Source: Peptoniphilus_A olsenii
GTDB taxonomy: Bacteria > Bacillota > Clostridia > Tissierellales > Peptoniphilaceae
Reading direction: 5' to 3'
Length of the DNA stretch: 64,000 bases
NCBI RefSeq assembly: GCF_040545475.1
Contig: NZ_JBEPMA010000001.1
Location: forward strand, 186,001-250,000
The notes below the pieces were generated by a model. That model did no database searches and was not told where the DNA came from. It saw only the letters and a program-made list of their open reading frames with translations. Made by a program: the position numbers and the translations under genes. Below are positions 32,762 to 39,651 of this stretch, piece after piece (position 1 is the stretch's first letter; every line of letters starts with the position of its first letter).

Positions 32762-33604
32762 TCAGAAAGGTAAATCTTCCTCATCAATATCTTCTAAATC
32801 TTTAAAACTTTCATCTTGAGAATGTACTTCATCTTCATCTTCAACAACTTCTGCATCTGTAATATCAAGTTCAGACATAAGTTGTAAATACTCATCAATT
32901 GTAATCTTACAAGCGTCCTTATATCCTCTCTCTTTACAGAACTCTACAATTCTATTCTCCCCTACTGCTTTTAAAAGTTGATCAAATTGTTCTTGTGTTA
33001 CAGTATTCTTTTTTACTTCAACTTTCTCATCAGAAATTATTTCCTCATTTACTCCCATTTCAGAATTATCATATAAACCTTGGTAATCTTCTGGGAAAGC
33101 CTCTCTAAGAGCTTGTACTAACGCAACTTTTCTTATCATTGTTGCCGGTATTTTTTTCCAAGTAGACTGTCCAGTATTATATTCATCAAAAGATACAGTA
33201 TGATAAAATTCACTTCCATCAGTACGTGTTATTCTGCACCATGCACCAACAAGCGTTTCAACTTGCTTTGCATAAAAAGAGCCTGCTCTTTCATTAATAT
33301 TGCCCTCTTTATCTAATACAATAATTCCTGCAGTGTAAGTCTTAAAATTTTTATTAGCGTAGGCTCTCTTAATAAAGAAATCTTTGCCAGTAATAATATT
33401 CGCAGGACTATTACCAAATTTAACCAAATAAGCATCTCTTAAAAACGGATTAAGCTTTTGATACTTACATAAATTTAAAAATAGTTCTAATTCTTGATCT
33501 GTTACTTTATTAGCATCTCCAGATACTAAATAGTTTTTTATAGTTTGCTTATCTAGTGCTACTTCACCACTAGATGTTTCATACTTTACAATTGCATTTG
33601 TCAT
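32762..33604 (-). CDS. bet: Bet/RecT-type single-strand annealing recombinase
   Basis: The 280-residue protein matches phage Bet: FLNLCKYQKLNPFLRDAYLV, GKDFFIKRAYAN, GAWCRITRTDG and WKKIPATMIRKVALVQALREAF (each within 20-residue limits here shortened). It anneals ssDNA in phage recombination. A Gp157 protein precedes it; no partner exonuclease is evident. Confidence 0.9.
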   Translation of the reverse strand: MTNAIVKYETSSGEVALDKQTIKNYLVSGDANKVTDQELELFLNLCKYQKLNPFLRDAYLVKFGNSPANIITGKDFFIKRAYANKNFKTYTAGIIVLDKEGNINERAGSFYAKQVETLVGAWCRITRTDGSEFYHTVSFDEYNTGQSTWKKIPATMIRKVALVQALREAFPEDYQGLYDNSEMGVNEEIISDEKVEVKKNTVTQEQFDQLLKAVGENRIVEFCKERGYKDACKITIDEYLQLMSELDITDAEVVEDEDEVHSQDESFKDLEDIDEEDLPF

Positions 33605-33614
33605 TTTTTACACC

Positions 33615-34085
33615 TCATCTAATTCTCAAACTTTCAGTTTGTACTAATTCTAAACCTTCGGTTAAAACTCCATTTTGATATGCTTCAAGCAAATCACTTT
33701 TCATTGGAGTTCTTGTTACGTTAAAATAATCTTCAGGTATCTTACTCTCATCTATAATATCTATACTGGCTCTATTTTTGGCTATACTAAAACTAAATAA
33801 TGTAGTTTTAAACTTTTTCTTATCAATTAGCTCCATTTGTTTTTGTAGATATTCTTTTAAATCTTTACTTCTATTTACTATAGATTTTCTTTTATTTTTT
33901 AGTCTGTCTTCCTCAGCTTTTAATGCAACAATATCAGCATCCATATTTTTTAAAACTTTTGCGATATTATCAGCTTTAATCTCAATCTCATCATCAATAT
34001 TTGATAAAGCACTTTTCAAATCATCATCATTTAAATCTATATCTAAAAGATTATTATAAATTTCTGTTAACTCATATAATTTCAT
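33615..34085 (-). CDS. Siphovirus Gp157 family protein
   Basis: The 156-residue protein starts MKLYELTEIYNNLLDI, has a long coiled coil (KNMDADIVALKAEEDRLKNK) and ends SKIPEDYF...TPMKSDLLEAYQNG, a Gp157 signature. Gp157 proteins accompany recombinases. The ATG overlaps the preceding TGA. Confidence 0.88.
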   Translation of the reverse strand: MKLYELTEIYNNLLDIDLNDDDLKSALSNIDDEIEIKADNIAKVLKNMDADIVALKAEEDRLKNKRKSIVNRSKDLKEYLQKQMELIDKKKFKTTLFSFSIAKNRASIDIIDESKIPEDYFNVTRTPMKSDLLEAYQNGVLTEGLELVQTESLRIR

Positions 34086-34345
34086 CAATATACCTTTCTT
34101 ATTTTTCCAGTTTCTTCAATTTCATCAACAATTCTTTGCATGCAAGGACTTGCGTCCTCATAGTCATACTCTTCGAATTTCTTCTTACTATGATTCTTAC
34201 TTAAAAGATTTTTAGCATATGTTTCCTTAACAATAGGTCTAACCTGCACATTACCATCACAAGCATAAACCTTAAAAACTTGTTTAAAATAATAACTCTT
34301 ATCTCCCTTATTTAATTTAAGATAAATATTTCTAGCAACACTCAT
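34085..34345 (-). CDS. Hypothetical early phage protein
   Basis: The 86-residue basic protein (MSVARNIYLKLNKGDKSYYF) is unrecognised. The end DASPCMQRIVDEIEETGKI suggests a helix. It overlaps both neighbours, so it is an operon member with the Gp157 gene. Confidence 0.6.
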   Translation of the reverse strand: MSVARNIYLKLNKGDKSYYFKQVFKVYACDGNVQVRPIVKETYAKNLLSKNHSKKKFEEYDYEDASPCMQRIVDEIEETGKIRKVY

Positions 34346-34581
34346 ATTGCTACCTCACGATTAGAAATCATACTAACAAGTTCAGATAAATATTCATATT
34401 CAGATTCCAATTGTCTAATCTTGCCCTTAATATCATTAATATTTTTCTTTATCTCAACTCTTAAACCTTCGTCTGTACATTTCAAATATAAATACTCTGC
34501 TTTTTTTAGCTCCATAGTTAACATTTGACTTTCAGGCACAATATCTTCCCATCTTTTAATAATTCTTTGTACTTGATTCAT
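34342..34581 (-). CDS. Hypothetical coiled-coil early protein
   Basis: The 79-residue protein is one predicted coiled coil (KKNINDIKGKIRQLESEYEY). Unrecognised. First gene of the Gp157 block after the candidate sRNA region; a ribosome site AATGGAGGTAAT precedes the ATG. Confidence 0.6.
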   Translation of the reverse strand: MNQVQRIIKRWEDIVPESQMLTMELKKAEYLYLKCTDEGLRVEIKKNINDIKGKIRQLESEYEYLSELVSMISNREVAI

Positions 34582-34610
34582 AAAATTACCTCCATTAATT
34601 CTTTAAATTG

Positions 34611-34682
34611 TGATATAATAAAAGCAAATAAAATATTTCTTTATTATTTAGTCCTGTTGTTTAGTCGCTGCAGGACTTTTTT
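34611..34682 (+). ncRNA. Candidate plus-strand small RNA with extended -10 promoter and terminator
   Basis: TGATATAAT (34611-34619) is an extended -10. About 30 bases later AGTCCTG (34650-34656) and CAGGACT (34671-34677) form a perfect 7-bp stem followed by six Ts on the plus strand. All flanking genes are on the minus strand, so the terminator does not serve them. The RNA of about 55 bases would be antisense to the 3' end of the 34648-34899 gene. Confidence 0.4.
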
Positions 34683-34899
34683 CATTTGCCTTTTCATTTT
34701 TCTTAAAATTAACCGCCATTTTGCACAATTCTTCCCAACTAAAAATTACTTTAGTTCCATCTGTAAAATTTATTATTGGATTCTGACTCATTCCTACGCA
34801 AATTTTATCTACTCCGTCTAGTTCGCCCTTGTCTTGTTCGTCCTCAATTTTCTCTACTAACACTTGCATAACTAATATATTTTTATTTAATAGTTTCAT
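34648..34899 (-). CDS. Hypothetical early phage protein
   Basis: The 83-residue protein contains NPIINFTDGTKVIFSWEELC and ends in a charged tail. Unrecognised. Its last codons coincide with the plus-strand hairpin at 34650-34682. GGGGTAAGG precedes the ATG. Confidence 0.6.
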   Translation of the reverse strand: MKLLNKNILVMQVLVEKIEDEQDKGELDGVDKICVGMSQNPIINFTDGTKVIFSWEELCKMAVNFKKNEKANEKSPAATKQQD

Positions 34900-34909
34900 T
34901 CCTTACCCC

Positions 34910-34969
34910 CTAAGATCTATTTAGCATAATCAACGCTATCAACAAAAAAACTAACGATAAATAACTCAT
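34910..34969 (-). CDS. 19-residue membrane micro-peptide
   Basis: A consensus AAGGAGG ends 5 bases before ATG, followed by MSYLSLVFLLIALIMLNRS: one hydrophobic helix. Its ribosome site overlaps the stop of the 56-residue membrane protein gene. The strong site makes expression plausible; function unknown. Confidence 0.5.
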   Translation of the reverse strand: MSYLSLVFLLIALIMLNRS

Positions 34970-34978
34970 ATTACCTCC

Positions 34979-35149
34979 TTAAACCAAACTAGCAAACAAT
35001 GCATCAATCAAGCTTGTTCCTACATATAAAAAATAAAAAACTAACTTAATACCAAAATTAAAAGCCAGATAACCAAGTATCATTGCAGCAGCAATACCTA
35101 TTAATCTTTTAATAGTTAAAACCAAATTATATTTATTAAACTTAACCAT
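34979..35149 (-). CDS. Small early membrane protein
   Basis: The 56-residue product begins MVKFNKYNLVLTIKRLIG and has two hydrophobic segments, IAAAMILGYLAFNFG and FYFLYVGTSLIDALF. AGGTGAAG precedes the ATG, which overlaps the upstream TGA. Unrecognised; possible superinfection exclusion or lysis modulator, but that is only guessed from size. Confidence 0.6.
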   Translation of the reverse strand: MVKFNKYNLVLTIKRLIGIAAAMILGYLAFNFGIKLVFYFLYVGTSLIDALFASLV

Positions 35150-35346
35150 CAAGCTTCACCTACAATTTCTTCAAACTGTTTTCTATAAATAATAAAACAT
35201 CTCTTCTTATTACTTTCATTAATCTTAAAACCAGTACCAAAAGGTAGTAGCCCTCTAGCTAATCCCTCTCTAACAAATGTCTCTGATTTACCAAGCCTTT
35301 CAGCAGCTTCTTTTACACTCATTGTTAAATCTTTTAAATCTGCCAT
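35149..35346 (-). CDS. Helix-turn-helix (excisionase-like) protein
   Basis: The protein of about 65 residues contains MSVKEAAERLGKSETFVREGL and GLLPFGTGFKI, a MerR/excisionase-type winged helix. It probably binds phage DNA as an early regulator or Xis. GGAGG lies 7 bases before the chosen second ATG. Confidence 0.75.
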   Translation of the reverse strand: MADLKDLTMSVKEAAERLGKSETFVREGLARGLLPFGTGFKINESNKKRCFIIYRKQFEEIVGEA

Positions 35347-35348
35347 CA

Positions 35349-35510
35349 TTAAACCTCCAAATTTTTCTTAACCCATATTTTTAACTCTCCAGCAACTTTA
35401 GTAATCTTCTGCAATTGCTTCATAATATCTTCCAATTTTCCTTTTTCATCTTCAGTAATAACCCCATCTGCAGTTATTTCAATAAGAGCATCTTTAATAT
35501 TCTCACCCAC
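35349..35510 (-). CDS. Small phage protein, GTG start
   Basis: From GTG 35510 the frame gives 53 residues: EITADGVITEDEKGKLEDIM then KQLQKITKVAGELKIWVKK. The pattern resembles small acidic-helix proteins preceding phage regulator genes. The exact start is uncertain because the AAGGTGG site overlaps the GTG. Confidence 0.5.
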   Translation of the reverse strand: MGENIKDALIEITADGVITEDEKGKLEDIMKQLQKITKVAGELKIWVKKNLEV

Positions 35511-35664
35511 CTTCTATATTTTTATTATATATATCGTGTTCCATTCTAATAATTTCAAGTATATATACTATATATTGTGTTTTTTATTGAATAATGATAT
35601 TATTATATCTAGTGTAGACCTCCTAAATTGATTTAAACTTATTTCGTATAAAGGAGGTGTTATT
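35511..35664. promoter_or_regulatory. Divergent promoter region for the early operon and the plus-strand small gene
   Basis: The stretch is over 75% A+T with several TATA-like boxes (TATATATAAT on the minus strand near 35527-35537; TATTATAT on the plus strand near 35602). No single promoter pair is clearly best. Confidence 0.4.
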
Positions 35665-35877
35665 ATGGCTCGTAAACGTGTTTCAGTAACTTCAGAAAAT
35701 CCTAACGGAAGAAATACAACATTCCACGATAATTACAATGGTAAAAATATGACAAGAAACCAATTTGTAAGAGAAATTAAAAGTGGAAATTATGATAATT
35801 ACCATGTCCGTGTAATTAATGGAATAGAAACTCCAGTTTCTAACCCTGATAAAAGTTCCAATAATAACTTAGATTAA
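35665..35877 (+). CDS. Small conserved mobile-element protein
   Basis: The 70-residue basic protein has NPNGRNTTFHDNYNGKNMTR and YHVRVINGIETPVSNPDKS. Similar proteins (MxRxQFVxxIxxGxYxNYHVR) occur in clostridial prophages and plasmids; role unknown. AAAGGAGGTG precedes the ATG, and the gene diverges from the early operon across 35511-35664, which must contain both promoters. Confidence 0.7.
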   Translation: MARKRVSVTSENPNGRNTTFHDNYNGKNMTRNQFVREIKSGNYDNYHVRVINGIETPVSNPDKSSNNNLD

Positions 35878-35879
35878 CT

Positions 35880-36218
35880 TTAGTATGGTCTACACTTCAC
35901 TTTTATATCGTCCTTGTAAATAATATTTCTTGAAGTTATAGAACAAATCAGTTCATCATCCATGAATATATCAATTTGACTAATTTTTTCATTATTCATT
36001 ATTAATGGTTCAGGATATACATAATCAAAAATATTTTCATTATATTTATTTAAAACCTCGCCTAACTTCGTTAAAGTTCCATCTCTTATTAAAACAAGTT
36101 CCTTCACAATGTAATATAAATGTGAATAAGATATCCCTATTTCTCTTGAAAACTCTAAATAACTTTTAAAATTTTTATTAATAAAATCACTAAGCATAAC
36201 TCCATCTATTTTCCACAT
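35880..36218 (-). CDS. HTH-domain phage regulator
   Basis: The 112-residue protein starts MWKIDGVMLSDFINKNFKSY and has an XRE-like N-terminal half (LEFSREIGISYSHLYYIVKE, GTLTKLGEVLNKYN). The C-terminal half is beta-rich. ATG 36218 lies behind GGGGGTGAAAGT. It converges on the 35665-35877 gene with 2 bases between. Confidence 0.65.
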   Translation of the reverse strand: MWKIDGVMLSDFINKNFKSYLEFSREIGISYSHLYYIVKELVLIRDGTLTKLGEVLNKYNENIFDYVYPEPLIMNNEKISQIDIFMDDELICSITSRNIIYKDDIKVKCRPY

Positions 36219-36274
36219 ACTTTCACCCCCCAAAACATCTAATCAAAATATCTATTAAACTTAACCATTATCTA

Positions 36275-36472
36275 TCACCTTATTTGTAAACTACTCTTAT
36301 CAACATTCCTAAAATATTCTTCTATTTCATCTTCATAAATCATTAATTTTTTCCCAATTTTAAAACTTGGAAAATTAGGCTTCTTAGCTATTTTTCTAAG
36401 TGATTCCCTTCCAATGTTTAAATCATCTCTATATTTTTCATAAAATTGTGGAAATGAAATAATATTTGCCAT
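36275..36472 (-). CDS. xis: Excisionase-like helix-turn-helix protein
   Basis: The 65-residue protein contains GRESLRKIAKKPNFPSFKIG and KLMIYEDEIEEYF, a typical excisionase/MerR-like winged helix. It may serve as Xis. AGGAGG is 7-8 bases before ATG. Confidence 0.72.
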   Translation of the reverse strand: MANIISFPQFYEKYRDDLNIGRESLRKIAKKPNFPSFKIGKKLMIYEDEIEEYFRNVDKSSLQIR

Positions 36473-36528
36473 TCTTTTTACCTCCTCGTATAATAATGTT
36501 GTAGTTAAAAAAACTACATTTTCTTTTC

Positions 36529-36551
36529 TATCCCATACTCATTATGGGATA
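36529..36551. promoter_or_regulatory. Inverted repeat, likely operator upstream of xis-like gene
   Basis: TATCCCAT (36529-36536) and ATGGGATA (36544-36551) form a perfect 8-bp inverted repeat with a 7-bp centre, in the 236-bp gap between two divergent genes. Confidence 0.55.
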
Positions 36552-36708
36552 ATAATTGTAATAGATAGAGTTCGTAGTTCACCTCCTTGAAGCTCGTCTT
36601 CCTTATTCATATAACTCCCAGCAATTAACTTCCAGCACTTTTTCAACTTTTTTAGCAACTCTCCTCCAAACCTCTTTGATATAATTAGTTCAAAGGAGGT
36701 GATTACAA

Positions 36709-36870
36709 GTGTCTGACTTAAACAAAGAACTTGCAGTAGAAGTAGCTCTAAAAGTTTTAGACAAAGTAGAAATTAAAAACGGAGCTAACACAACTACACT
36801 AAAACTTGAGTCAATAATTAACATTATTGAGGGAGTTTATAAAACTCTTGAAAATCTGGACAAGGAGTAA
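36709..36870 (+). CDS. Small helical phage protein, GTG start
   Basis: GTG at 36709 lies behind AAAGGAGGTG and an extended -10 (TTTGATATAAT at 36675-36685). The 53 residues (SDLNKELAVEVALKVLDKVE) are helical and acidic. Unrecognised. First member of the small-gene array. Confidence 0.65.
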   Translation: MSDLNKELAVEVALKVLDKVEIKNGANTTTLKLESIINIIEGVYKTLENLDKE

Positions 36871-36988
36871 TTCTAATCAATTTAAGAGTGCAGTTGCAGC
36901 TGTACTCTTTTTCAATTTCACTGATTTTCCTTACTAATTCTTTAATCTCGTCAATTTCTTCAAAACAATATTCTATATTTAATTCCAT
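36824..36988 (-). CDS. Small Cys-containing protein overlapping the previous gene
   Basis: GGAGGAG precedes ATG 36988; 54 residues, MELNIEYCFEEIDEIKELVR then a CNCT motif. It overlaps the 3' end of the opposite gene by 47 bases. A shorter reading frame is not available. The helix IDEIKELVRKISEIEKEY resembles the LEELKEIKELLR segment of the 38078-38212 product. Confidence 0.5.
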   Translation of the reverse strand: MELNIEYCFEEIDEIKELVRKISEIEKEYSCNCTLKLIRITPCPDFQEFYKLPQ

Positions 36989-37037
36989 AACTCCTCCTAT
37001 ATTTAATTTAGCGTTTGATAAATTTCTAACTTTTCCA

Positions 37038-37069
37038 TCACCTCTGATATAATTAACTAAAGGAGGTGA
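37038..37069 (+). promoter_or_regulatory. Promoter cassette with ribosome-site-sequestering inverted repeat (copy 1)
   Basis: TCACCTC (37038-37044), extended -10 TGATATAAT (37045-37053), then AAAGGAGGTGA with GAGGTGA at 37063-37069. The two arms are reverse complements and flank the -10, so only RNA started upstream would hide the ribosome site. Confidence 0.65.
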
Positions 37070-37075
37070 ACAATA

Positions 37076-37312
37076 ATGAAAATATATGCTTGTCTAATAG
37101 GACAATGGGTTTGCCTAAATGATGACCCAGATGCCACTATAGGTAATAATGGTCAATCACCAATTACTTGGTACAAAGAAAACGGTGAAATCTGGGCTCC
37201 ATTCAAACGCAAAACCGAACATATTTATACACAGCTAGATTATGTTCATGTTTTTTACAAAGGAATAGATTACAGAATAAACCCAATCTTCATTCAAGTT
37301 GCAGGCATTTAG
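37076..37312 (+). CDS. Unknown small phage protein
   Basis: The 78-residue protein is rich in aromatic residues (GEIWAPFKRKTEHIYTQLDY, VHVFYKGIDYRINPIFIQV). I recognise no domain. It overlaps the opposite gene at 37309 by 4 bases. The strong promoter cassette suggests expression from the prophage. Confidence 0.65.
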   Translation: MKIYACLIGQWVCLNDDPDATIGNNGQSPITWYKENGEIWAPFKRKTEHIYTQLDYVHVFYKGIDYRINPIFIQVAGI

Positions 37313-37500
37313 TCTTCAACGTCTACAAATGGAAGTGACTCCAACCTATCAACTATTAAGTCAACATCAAAGTCGTCAAGCTCTAACTTGGCGGCTTTTT
37401 CTTTTTCTCTATCTGAGATAGCCTTATTCAATTCAAACCATTCTAAAGGCGTAAACTTTTGTCTAAATTTTAAAAAATCAATAATATCTTTCTTTTCCAT
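37309..37500 (-). CDS. Unknown small acidic phage protein
   Basis: The 63-residue protein starts MEKKDIIDFLKFRQKFTPLE and ends in an acidic helix. GGAGG lies 9 bases before ATG. Convergent with the 37076 gene. Confidence 0.6.
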   Translation of the reverse strand: MEKKDIIDFLKFRQKFTPLEWFELNKAISDREKEKAAKLELDDFDVDLIVDRLESLPFVDVED

Positions 37501-37540
37501 CCATCACTACCTCCTATTTACAACTTTACTGAAAAATTGT

Positions 37541-37732
37541 CTACTCTTTATCAGCAACAAAATCAAAGAGAAAAGTAAACTTATTTTCAACTATGCTATA
37601 TCTAACAGTCTGTAGATGCCCTACCAAATCATCCTCAGTCATGTTAGATATTTCTTTTTTAAATTCTTTAACAGCTTCTTTTTTAAAATCATCATCAGAA
37701 CGTTTATATCCTAATTTAATCAAATCTTCCAT
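37541..37732 (-). CDS. Unknown small acidic phage protein
   Basis: The 63-residue helical protein (MEDLIKLGYKRSDDDFKKEA) has AGGAGG before the ATG. It diverges from the 37819 gene across an 86-bp promoter region. Confidence 0.6.
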   Translation of the reverse strand: MEDLIKLGYKRSDDDFKKEAVKEFKKEISNMTEDDLVGHLQTVRYSIVENKFTFLFDFVADKE

Positions 37733-37818
37733 ATAGCCTCCTATTTGCCAACTATAAATATTTCATAATTCAATATATTTCCTGTACTATAATCACTTTA
37801 GAAAGTGAGGTGATTATA

Positions 37819-38094
37819 ATGAAACAAATAATTATCGACAATGAAACCTTAGAAAATTATAAAACTCTAAATGATGTCCATATAATTCTAAAGAACAAAT
37901 CCATCTTTAATAATCATGGGATTGTAAATGGAAAAATTACAATTGATTCCACATCTATATTTAATCTTCATGGTACAGCTAATGCAGAGATAAATAATAT
38001 GGGAATATTCAATTTATATGGAACATTAAATACTAATACTTTGCCAATAATCACTTATAAAAATCCTAACGCTATAATTAATCTTCCTGATTAG
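37819..38094 (+). CDS. Small beta-solenoid-like repeat protein
   Basis: The 91-residue protein has three similar turns of about 17-20 residues: SIFNNHGIVNGKI, SIFNLHGTANAEI, GIFNLYGTLN. This regular I-F-N-x-H-G spacing suggests a short beta-helix, as in bactofilin or polymer-forming proteins. GAGGTG precedes ATG 37819, a promoter TATAAT is at 37798-37803. It overlaps the opposite gene by 17 bases. Confidence 0.65.
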   Translation: MKQIIIDNETLENYKTLNDVHIILKNKSIFNNHGIVNGKITIDSTSIFNLHGTANAEINNMGIFNLYGTLNTNTLPIITYKNPNAIINLPD

Positions 38095-38212
38095 TAACGT
38101 TAGTAATTTTAGAGGTTATATTTATTACGTCATATTCTTCTTGCTCTGTATTACTTGCAATAATACGGAGCAATTCTTTTATTTCTTTTAATTCTTCTAA
38201 TATTTTCCACAT
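38078..38212 (-). CDS. Small helical phage protein
   Basis: GGAGGGGTGAAAGT precedes ATG 38212; the 44 residues begin MWKILEELKEIKELLRIIAS. It converges with the 37819 gene (17-base overlap) and diverges from the 38294 gene across a repeat cassette. The N-terminal helix resembles the 38478-38693 product (EFKEMVHLLEQM), suggesting related genes. Confidence 0.55.
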   Translation of the reverse strand: MWKILEELKEIKELLRIIASNTEQEEYDVINITSKITNVTNQED

Positions 38213-38221
38213 ACTTTCACC

Positions 38222-38288
38222 CCTCCTATTTGCAACTTTAACAATTAATTACTTCATCACCTCTGATATAATTATCTAAAGGAGGTGA
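38222..38288. repeat. Divergent promoter cassette, copy 2
   Basis: The block CTCCTATTTGCAACTTTA and following AACAATTAATTACTTC (38223-38255) recurs almost exactly at 38708-38741. It is followed by TCACCTC (38257-38263), TGATATAAT (38264-38272) and GAGGTGA (38282-38288). Upstream it supplies the ribosome site of the minus-strand gene, downstream that of the plus-strand gene. Confidence 0.75.
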
Positions 38289-38293
38289 TTATA

Positions 38294-38623
38294 ATGGACA
38301 CATTTGATATTTCTAGTTTGCAAGACTTATCAACTGCTGAAATGGCTAGTGGAATGTATAAAAGAATTAAATCTCAAATTGATGATTTGTTATCTGAAAT
38401 TAATTCAGATGAACATATACTAGTCACTATTGATAGTCTAGCAATAACAGACGTTGGATATCATAATCCTCACATGCTCATTTTTTATTGCAAAGATTCT
38501 CAAGAAAATCAGGTTCGAAAATTGATTCATATAAATTCGTTAAATATGAACCTAATTGTTCTGAAAAACCATAATTCTGAAAAGCCAAAGAAATCAATAG
38601 GCTTTTTAGGAGAAATTGATTAA
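38294..38623 (+). CDS. Unknown phage protein
   Basis: The 109-residue protein from ATG 38294 (MDTFDISSLQDLSTAEMASG) has a helical N-terminal half and a beta-rich half (HILVTIDSLAITDVG, HMLIFYCKD). No family recognised. Its 3' part overlaps an opposite open frame by 146 bases. Confidence 0.65.
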   Translation: MDTFDISSLQDLSTAEMASGMYKRIKSQIDDLLSEINSDEHILVTIDSLAITDVGYHNPHMLIFYCKDSQENQVRKLIHINSLNMNLIVLKNHNSEKPKKSIGFLGEID

Positions 38624-38693
38624 CATCTACTAGCTTTTCTAAGTTTTGGTTCATTTGCTCTAACAAGTGAACCATTTCTTTAAATTCCCTCAT
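38478..38693 (-). CDS. Possible small protein antisense to the 38294 gene
   Basis: A 71-residue frame starts MREFKEMVHLLEQMNQNLEK, a convincing coiled coil, but it overlaps the opposite gene by two thirds. The ribosome site GGAGGGGTGG fits a different ATG (38702) whose frame stops after six codons. A one-base shift would restore a start like that of the 38212 gene, so this may be a damaged copy. Confidence 0.35.
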   Translation of the reverse strand: MREFKEMVHLLEQMNQNLEKLVDVNQFLLKSLLISLAFQNYGFSEQLGSYLTNLYESIFEPDFLENLCNKK

Positions 38694-38706
38694 CTTCCAT
38701 ATCCAC

Positions 38707-38780
38707 CCCTCCTATTTACAACTTTAACAATTAATTACTTCTCCATTACCACCTCTGATATAATTATCTAAAGGAGGTGA
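38707..38780. repeat. Divergent promoter cassette, copy 3
   Basis: It repeats copy 2 with an 8-base insert: conserved block 38708-38741, CACCTC (38750-38755), TGATATAAT (38756-38764), GAGGTGA (38774-38780). Confidence 0.75.
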
Positions 38781-38784
38781 TTAT

Positions 38785-39030
38785 ATGTCATATTCTAATA
38801 AAATCCAAAATGAAATACTCCAAAAGTGTTATAACAACTATTTAAAAACTGGCATTCCTTCAGGAGAATTTGTATTTGGTTTCGATAATGAAATCAGACA
38901 AAATTGGTTTGATACCCTTGATGAAATGTATGCACACTCATTTATTAAACCTGGCTATAAAGCTCTAGGTATGAGTAAACTTATTTTGACTGAATCAGGT
39001 TTAAGTCTTGCCAAAAAATATTTTGAATAA
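38785..39030 (+). CDS. Unknown small protein with winged-helix-like end
   Basis: The 81-residue protein ends SKLILTESGLSLAKKYF, which resembles the L.LT..G...A wing of small helix-turn-helix proteins. The rest (PSGEFVFGFDNEIRQNWFDT) is unrecognised. It overlaps the opposite gene by 30 bases. Confidence 0.6.
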   Translation: MSYSNKIQNEILQKCYNNYLKTGIPSGEFVFGFDNEIRQNWFDTLDEMYAHSFIKPGYKALGMSKLILTESGLSLAKKYFE

Positions 39031-39252
39031 TCTGAAAATATCAAAAATGATGGATTTTGCTATATTACTGATTGTGAAATCCATTATTTGTTCTTGCTTA
39101 AATCTTGTAGGAATACTTTCCCCTTCAACAACTTTAAAAATATCTACCATTTCAACAGAAAGTCCTTTTTTCCTTACATAAATATGATAGATTTCATCAT
39201 CAATAAAAATTTTAATTCCTTTTATTCCATAATCTGTATCAAAGAGTTTCAT
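39001..39252 (-). CDS. Unknown small phage protein
   Basis: The 83-residue protein has GIKGIKIFIDDEIYHIYVRK and a basic hydrophobic end (IIFDIFRLFKIFFGKT) that could contact the membrane. AAAGGA precedes ATG 39252. A stretch of its coding DNA (39201-39230) is repeated at 39333-39361. Confidence 0.55.
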   Translation of the reverse strand: MKLFDTDYGIKGIKIFIDDEIYHIYVRKKGLSVEMVDIFKVVEGESIPTRFKQEQIMDFTISNIAKSIIFDIFRLFKIFFGKT

Positions 39253-39280
39253 TTTCTAAATCCTTTAATTCCATCACTAC

Positions 39281-39361
39281 CTCCTATTTGCGAACTTTAA
39301 CGATTGGTTATTCTACTATCAATAAAAATTTATCAATAAAAATTTTAATTCCTTTAATTCC
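39281..39361 (-). pseudogene. Remnant of a repressor-gene 3' end plus duplicated coding DNA
   Basis: Bases 39281-39322 match 40239-40279 with one inserted G. In the intact copy this DNA encodes the last residues DSRITNR of the HTH protein at 40254-40472; here the same residues lie just upstream of the repeat end without the rest of the gene. Bases 39333-39361 repeat 39203-39231. This looks like a recombination scar. Confidence 0.6.
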
Positions 39362-39395
39362 ATATAACCTCTCTAATTACTCTTAATCTAATAAA

Positions 39396-39578
39396 TCATT
39401 CATACAACTTCCACCATTCAATCTTCAGCACTTCTCCAATCCTCTTGGCAATACTCACCGGAAGTTCCCTTCTCCCAATTTCATAGTGGTTATATCTACC
39501 TTCAGATATCCCAGTAATTTTTGATAAGTCTCTTTGGCTTATATTAGCCTTTAGCCTATATTCCTTTAGTCTATTCAT
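39396..39578 (-). CDS. XRE-family regulator (Cro-like)
   Basis: The 60-residue protein is a single XRE helix-turn-helix: LKEYRLKANISQRDLSKITG, ISEGRYNHYEIGRRELPV. It can act as Cro-like or as antirepressor. Divergent from the 39652 gene. Confidence 0.85.
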   Translation of the reverse strand: MNRLKEYRLKANISQRDLSKITGISEGRYNHYEIGRRELPVSIAKRIGEVLKIEWWKLYE

Positions 39579-39587
39579 TTGTCCTCC

Positions 39588-39616
39588 TTGTTCAAAAATA
39601 CTACATATTGTATAAT
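39588..39616 (+). promoter_or_regulatory. Promoter of the 39652 gene
   Basis: TTGTTC (39588-39593), 17 bp, TATAAT (39611-39616). Confidence 0.6.
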
Positions 39617-39651
39617 ATAGTTATCAACATACTATAAAGGAGATGCAATCA

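Noticed and set aside
36239..36268. 9-codon frame MVKFNRYFD with a good ribosome site, resembling the start of the 34979-35149 gene
   Set aside because: Too short to support a product; probably a remnant of a duplicated gene start.
39262..39271. Short frame MELKDLENETL beginning at GGAGGTAGTGATGG upstream of the 39001-39252 gene
   Set aside because: It overlaps the true start out of frame and may only be a coupling leader; no evidence that it is made.
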